From the NCBI GenBank assembly GCA_900539255.1, contig UQBJ01000035.1, positions 1 through 18,023 of the forward strand: DNA of 18,023 bases, read 5' to 3'. The notes under the pieces were generated by a model that saw only the letters and a list, made by a program, of their open reading frames with translations, ran no database searches and was not told the DNA's origin. Origin of the DNA: an uncultured Campylobacter sp. GTDB taxonomy: Bacteria > Campylobacterota > Campylobacteria > Campylobacterales > Campylobacteraceae. Positions 16,329 to 18,023 of the stretch are shown here, piece by piece. Position 1 is the first letter of the stretch. The number at the start of each line of letters is the position of its first letter. The position numbers and the translations under genes are program-made.

Positions 16329-16347
16329 TTTAGAAAAAATATCTAAA
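16329..16347. repeat. Inverted repeat TTTAGA-N7-TCTAAA in the ctb leader
   Basis: Perfect 6-bp arms separated by seven bases lie between the shared regulatory region and the ctb start, within the probable ctb promoter or leader. It may be an operator half or chance in AT-rich DNA. Confidence 0.3.
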
Positions 16348-16366
16348 ATGGTAGGCAAATTTTGCA

Positions 16367-16372
16367 TAAAAT
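16367..16372 (+). promoter_or_regulatory. Possible -10 of nssR
   Basis: TAAAAT within TTTTGCATAAAATTT lies 20 bp upstream of the nssR ATG and would give a very short leader with GAGG before the start. One mismatch to TATAAT. Confidence 0.35.
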
Positions 16373-16375
16373 TTA

Positions 16376-16389
16376 TTGATTGAGGTTAA
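16376..16389. promoter_or_regulatory. Probable NssR (CRP/FNR-type) binding site
   Basis: TTGAT-TGAG-GTTAA is a 14-bp site with the N4 spacing of the CRP/FNR family. One half (GTTAA) matches the TTAAC-N4-GTTAA box reported for C. jejuni NssR and the other resembles an FNR half-site. The regulator's recognition helix has the FNR-type E..SR residues. If the site is centred at -41.5 of ctb, the hexamer at -12 to -7 is TACCAT, a fair -10. It also overlaps the nssR ribosome-binding region, so autoregulation is possible. Confidence 0.5.
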
Positions 16390-16392
16390 GTT

Positions 16393-16986
16393 ATGCGTGA
16401 GTTTGTCAAAAAGCTTGAAAAAATCGGCACAAAAAGGCTTTTTAAAAAAGGAAATATCGTGTTTTACGAGGGTGAGCGGGCGAAAAGCTTTTTCTTGCTC
16501 TTGTCTGGCTGCGTTCGCGTGTATAAAAGCCCGTCAAACAAAGAAATTACCTTGCATTTGTTTGAGCCGCTGAATTTCATCGCCGAAATGCCCGCATTTA
16601 AACAAGGCTTTTACCCTGCAAGTGCCGTTTGTGAGAGTAATTGCGAGCTTTTGGAGCTTGAATTTAGTGCTTTTAAGGCACTTTGCGAGCAAAATGTTGA
16701 ATTTTCGCTGATGATGATAAGCTCGCTTTTTGAAAAGATAAAAATACTTGAAAAAGAGCTTTCGCAAGCGTGTGTCTCTCTTAAAGAGCGATTTGTCCGC
16801 TATGTGCTTGACAACGAACTAACCCTGCCCCGCATTTCTCAACGCCAAATCGCCACAGAGTTAAACACGCGTGCAGAATCCTTGTCTCGCGTGATAAAAG
16901 AGCTGAAAAACGCCGCTCTCATCGGCACGCAAAAGGGCAAAATTCAAATTTTAGATAAAAACGCCTTGCAAGATATGCTTTTTTAA
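16393..16986 (+). CDS. nssR: Crp/Fnr-family regulator, NssR-like
   Basis: The 197-residue protein has an N-terminal cyclic-nucleotide-type beta-barrel (about 15-110, FKKGNIVFYEGERAKSFFLLLSG), a dimerisation helix (about 112-140) and a winged helix-turn-helix (about 146-178, ISQRQIATELNTRAESLSRV). Recognition-helix residues E162, S165 and R166 are the FNR-type E..SR set. There is no N-terminal cysteine cluster, so it is not an iron-sulphur FNR; five scattered cysteines (40, 80, 84, 98, 127) remain. NssR activates ctb and cgb in response to nitrosative stress in C. jejuni. The divergent ctb and the shared site support the same role. GAGG precedes the ATG. The gene's 3' end is duplicated in tandem downstream. 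Confidence 0.88.
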   Translation: MREFVKKLEKIGTKRLFKKGNIVFYEGERAKSFFLLLSGCVRVYKSPSNKEITLHLFEPLNFIAEMPAFKQGFYPASAVCESNCELLELEFSAFKALCEQNVEFSLMMISSLFEKIKILEKELSQACVSLKERFVRYVLDNELTLPRISQRQIATELNTRAESLSRVIKELKNAALIGTQKGKIQILDKNALQDMLF

Positions 16987-17172
16987 GCTAAATTTTTCAC
17001 GCTTTTGCGAGATATGTTTTTTTGAGTCAATTTTTTATGCTTTTGCTAAATATGTTTTTTTTGAGTTAATTTTTTTTATGCTTTGTAAGGTGTTTTTTAA
17101 GCTAAATTTTTATGCTTTTGTAAGATAGGTTTAAACCAAATTTTCACGCTTTGCAAGGTGTGGCAAATTTAC
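16961..17172. repeat. Imperfect tandem repeat grown from the nssR 3' end
   Basis: Units of 34-41 bp start at 16961, 16999, 17037, 17078, 17112 and 17146 (last one partial). Each begins (A/G)(C/T)GC(T)TTTG, passes through (A)AGATATG-like and T-run segments, and ends in (A)GCTAAATTTTT-like sequence. The first unit includes the last codons and stop of nssR, so the array arose by duplication of that gene end. Copies have diverged by substitutions and changes in T-run length. No open frame survives. Confidence 0.65.
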
Positions 17173-17268
17173 ATTGTCATTTTAGGCAAGGTGTTTGCAC
17201 AAAGCAAACAAGCGAGTTACAAGGCATAGCCACAGCAAAAATATCAAAGCATTTGTCATAAGAATTTT

Positions 17269-17350
17269 GTCATTTTGAGCGTAGCGAAAAATCCATAGAA
17301 TTTTAAGATACACTTTAATTTTATGGATACTTCGCTGTGCTCAGTATGAC
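17269..17350. repeat. Palindromic dispersed repeat (REP-like), second full copy
   Basis: GTCATTTTGAGCGTAGCGAA continuing to AATCCATA (17269-17297) is inverted as TGGATACTTCGC...GCTCAGTATGAC (ending 17350), with a loop of about 25 bases. It is the same family as 4206-4281 and 16-44. Bases 17173-17268 and 17351-17500 hold no gene I can support; 17410-17455 carries a degraded relative. Confidence 0.7.
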
Positions 17351-17531
17351 GATAACAAGTTAGTATGACAAATCTTAGGGTTTTGTTTAAATTTTGATGA
17401 CAATGCTACTTTTTATGGATTGCCACGCCGTTTTAACCGCTCACAACGACAAGCAAGACACAAAATCGGCACTTTTTAGGAAAAAATTTTTAAGTTTTTT
17501 TATACAAAATTCTAAATTTCTTGCAGAATTT

Positions 17532-17690
17532 AAAATTTTATGAAAAAAATTTTTAAATTTGTGCTATTTTGCAAAATCCTATGAAAAAATTCAATTTTTA
17601 TGCAAATTTTAAAATCCCGTGAAAAATTTTTAAATTTTGTATGAAAATTTTTAAAATCCTGTGAAAAATTCAAATTTTTTACAAAATTTT
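17532..17690. repeat. AT-rich degenerate repeat with about 40-bp period
   Basis: The segment AAAATCC(T/C)(A/G)TGAAAAA recurs at 17573, 17611 and 17653, with a weaker copy at 17532, giving spacings of 41, 38 and 42 bp. It is followed to 17870 by A-rich AAATTCAAAAA-type low complexity. Coding potential is absent apart from a spurious Lys/Asn-rich frame. Confidence 0.5.
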
Positions 17691-17906
17691 CTCAACCCTT
17701 GCAAAAAATTCAAAAAGAAATTTAAAGAAATGCAAAAAGAATTTAAAAGAAATTCAAAAAAATTACAGAAAAATTTAAAGAAATTTTCAAAAAATTTACA
17801 AAATTCAAATTTTTTCGCAACAAAAATTCAAAAATTCCAAAAAATTTAAAAAATTTTCAAATTTTTTTGAAAATTCCTTTTTTCATTTACTCGCGGTGGG
17901 GCATTG

Positions 17907-17912
17907 TATTAT
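17907..17912 (+). promoter_or_regulatory. Possible promoter for a gene beyond the right edge
   Basis: TGTATTAT is an extended -10-like element following a long AT-rich block. It would give a leader of about 105 bases ending in AAAGGA (18018-18023), a good ribosome-binding site, at the very end of the window. The coding region itself is outside. Confidence 0.35.
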
Positions 17913-17948
17913 TAGCTTATCTAAATTTTAAGCGCTTTTTGTCCTTTT

Positions 17949-17980
17949 AAATTCAAATTTTTGATTAAAAGTTTGAATTT
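17949..17980 (+). promoter_or_regulatory. Hairpin in the leader of the next gene
   Basis: AAATTCAAA (17949-17957) and TTTGAATTT (17972-17980) are a perfect 9-bp inverted repeat with a 14-base loop, between the possible promoter and the terminal AAAGGA. It could be an operator or an attenuating hairpin, but the composition makes chance possible. Confidence 0.3.
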
Positions 17981-18023
17981 TAGGCGCAAAGGGCTTAAAA
18001 ATTTAGAAATTCATCTTAAAGGA

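Noticed and set aside
16961..17172. CRISPR array
   Set aside because: The units are imperfect and directly adjoining with no unique spacers, and no cas genes are present.
17661..17849. Lys/Asn/Phe-rich 62-codon frame
   Set aside because: It is an artefact of A-rich repetitive sequence, which gives few stops in this frame.

Overview
The window looks like a chromosomal segment of a low-GC member of the Campylobacterales, most probably a Campylobacter. Three things point there. The tightly overlapping block coaD-tmk-hisS-speA-cysE has the order I know from C. jejuni (Cj0767c-Cj0763c). The divergent pair ctb/nssR (Cj0465c/Cj0466 in C. jejuni) is present with diagnostic residues. Base composition is strongly AT-rich, with extremely AT-rich spacers. 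The species cannot be named from sequence alone. The two conserved blocks are far apart in C. jejuni, so the chromosome is rearranged here.

Left part (1-4528): dispersed repeat copies, then tRNA-Pro with anticodon GGG. An open reading frame of about 390 codons begins directly at the tRNA 3' end and looks 5'-truncated. On the minus strand follows a decayed mobile-element module: a cysteine-rich, TrbM-like transfer protein without its start, a coiled-coil/disordered protein of unknown function, and a YafQ/RelE-type toxin-antitoxin pair in which both genes carry a one-base frameshift. The module ends in a 90-bp cluster of TTGMCACA motifs and further dispersed repeats. A 19-nt exact repeat brackets the whole area (63 and 4121). 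I read it as a degenerating integrated element beside a tRNA gene.

Centre (4529-9305): five housekeeping genes on the minus strand, each overlapping the next, read from one strong promoter in front of coaD. They serve coenzyme A synthesis, dTMP kinase, histidyl-tRNA charging, arginine decarboxylation and serine acetylation for cysteine synthesis.

Defence-like island (9306-15937): a KAP-family P-loop NTPase gene on the plus strand, broken by a single-base deletion, converges with only 2 bp spacing on a type III restriction-modification operon on the minus strand. That operon has the unusual order res then mod. Res has helicase motifs plus a PD...ETKG nuclease motif; Mod has DPPF and FGGSG. 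The island lies where the coaD neighbourhood differs from C. jejuni.

Right part (15938-18023): group III truncated haemoglobin Ctb and its probable regulator NssR are divergent and share a spacer holding a 14-bp CRP/FNR-type site. The 3' end of nssR has expanded into about five imperfect tandem copies of a 34-41 bp unit. Beyond it are another palindromic dispersed repeat, a second ~40-bp-period AT-rich repeat tract, and the leader of a plus-strand gene that starts just outside the window.
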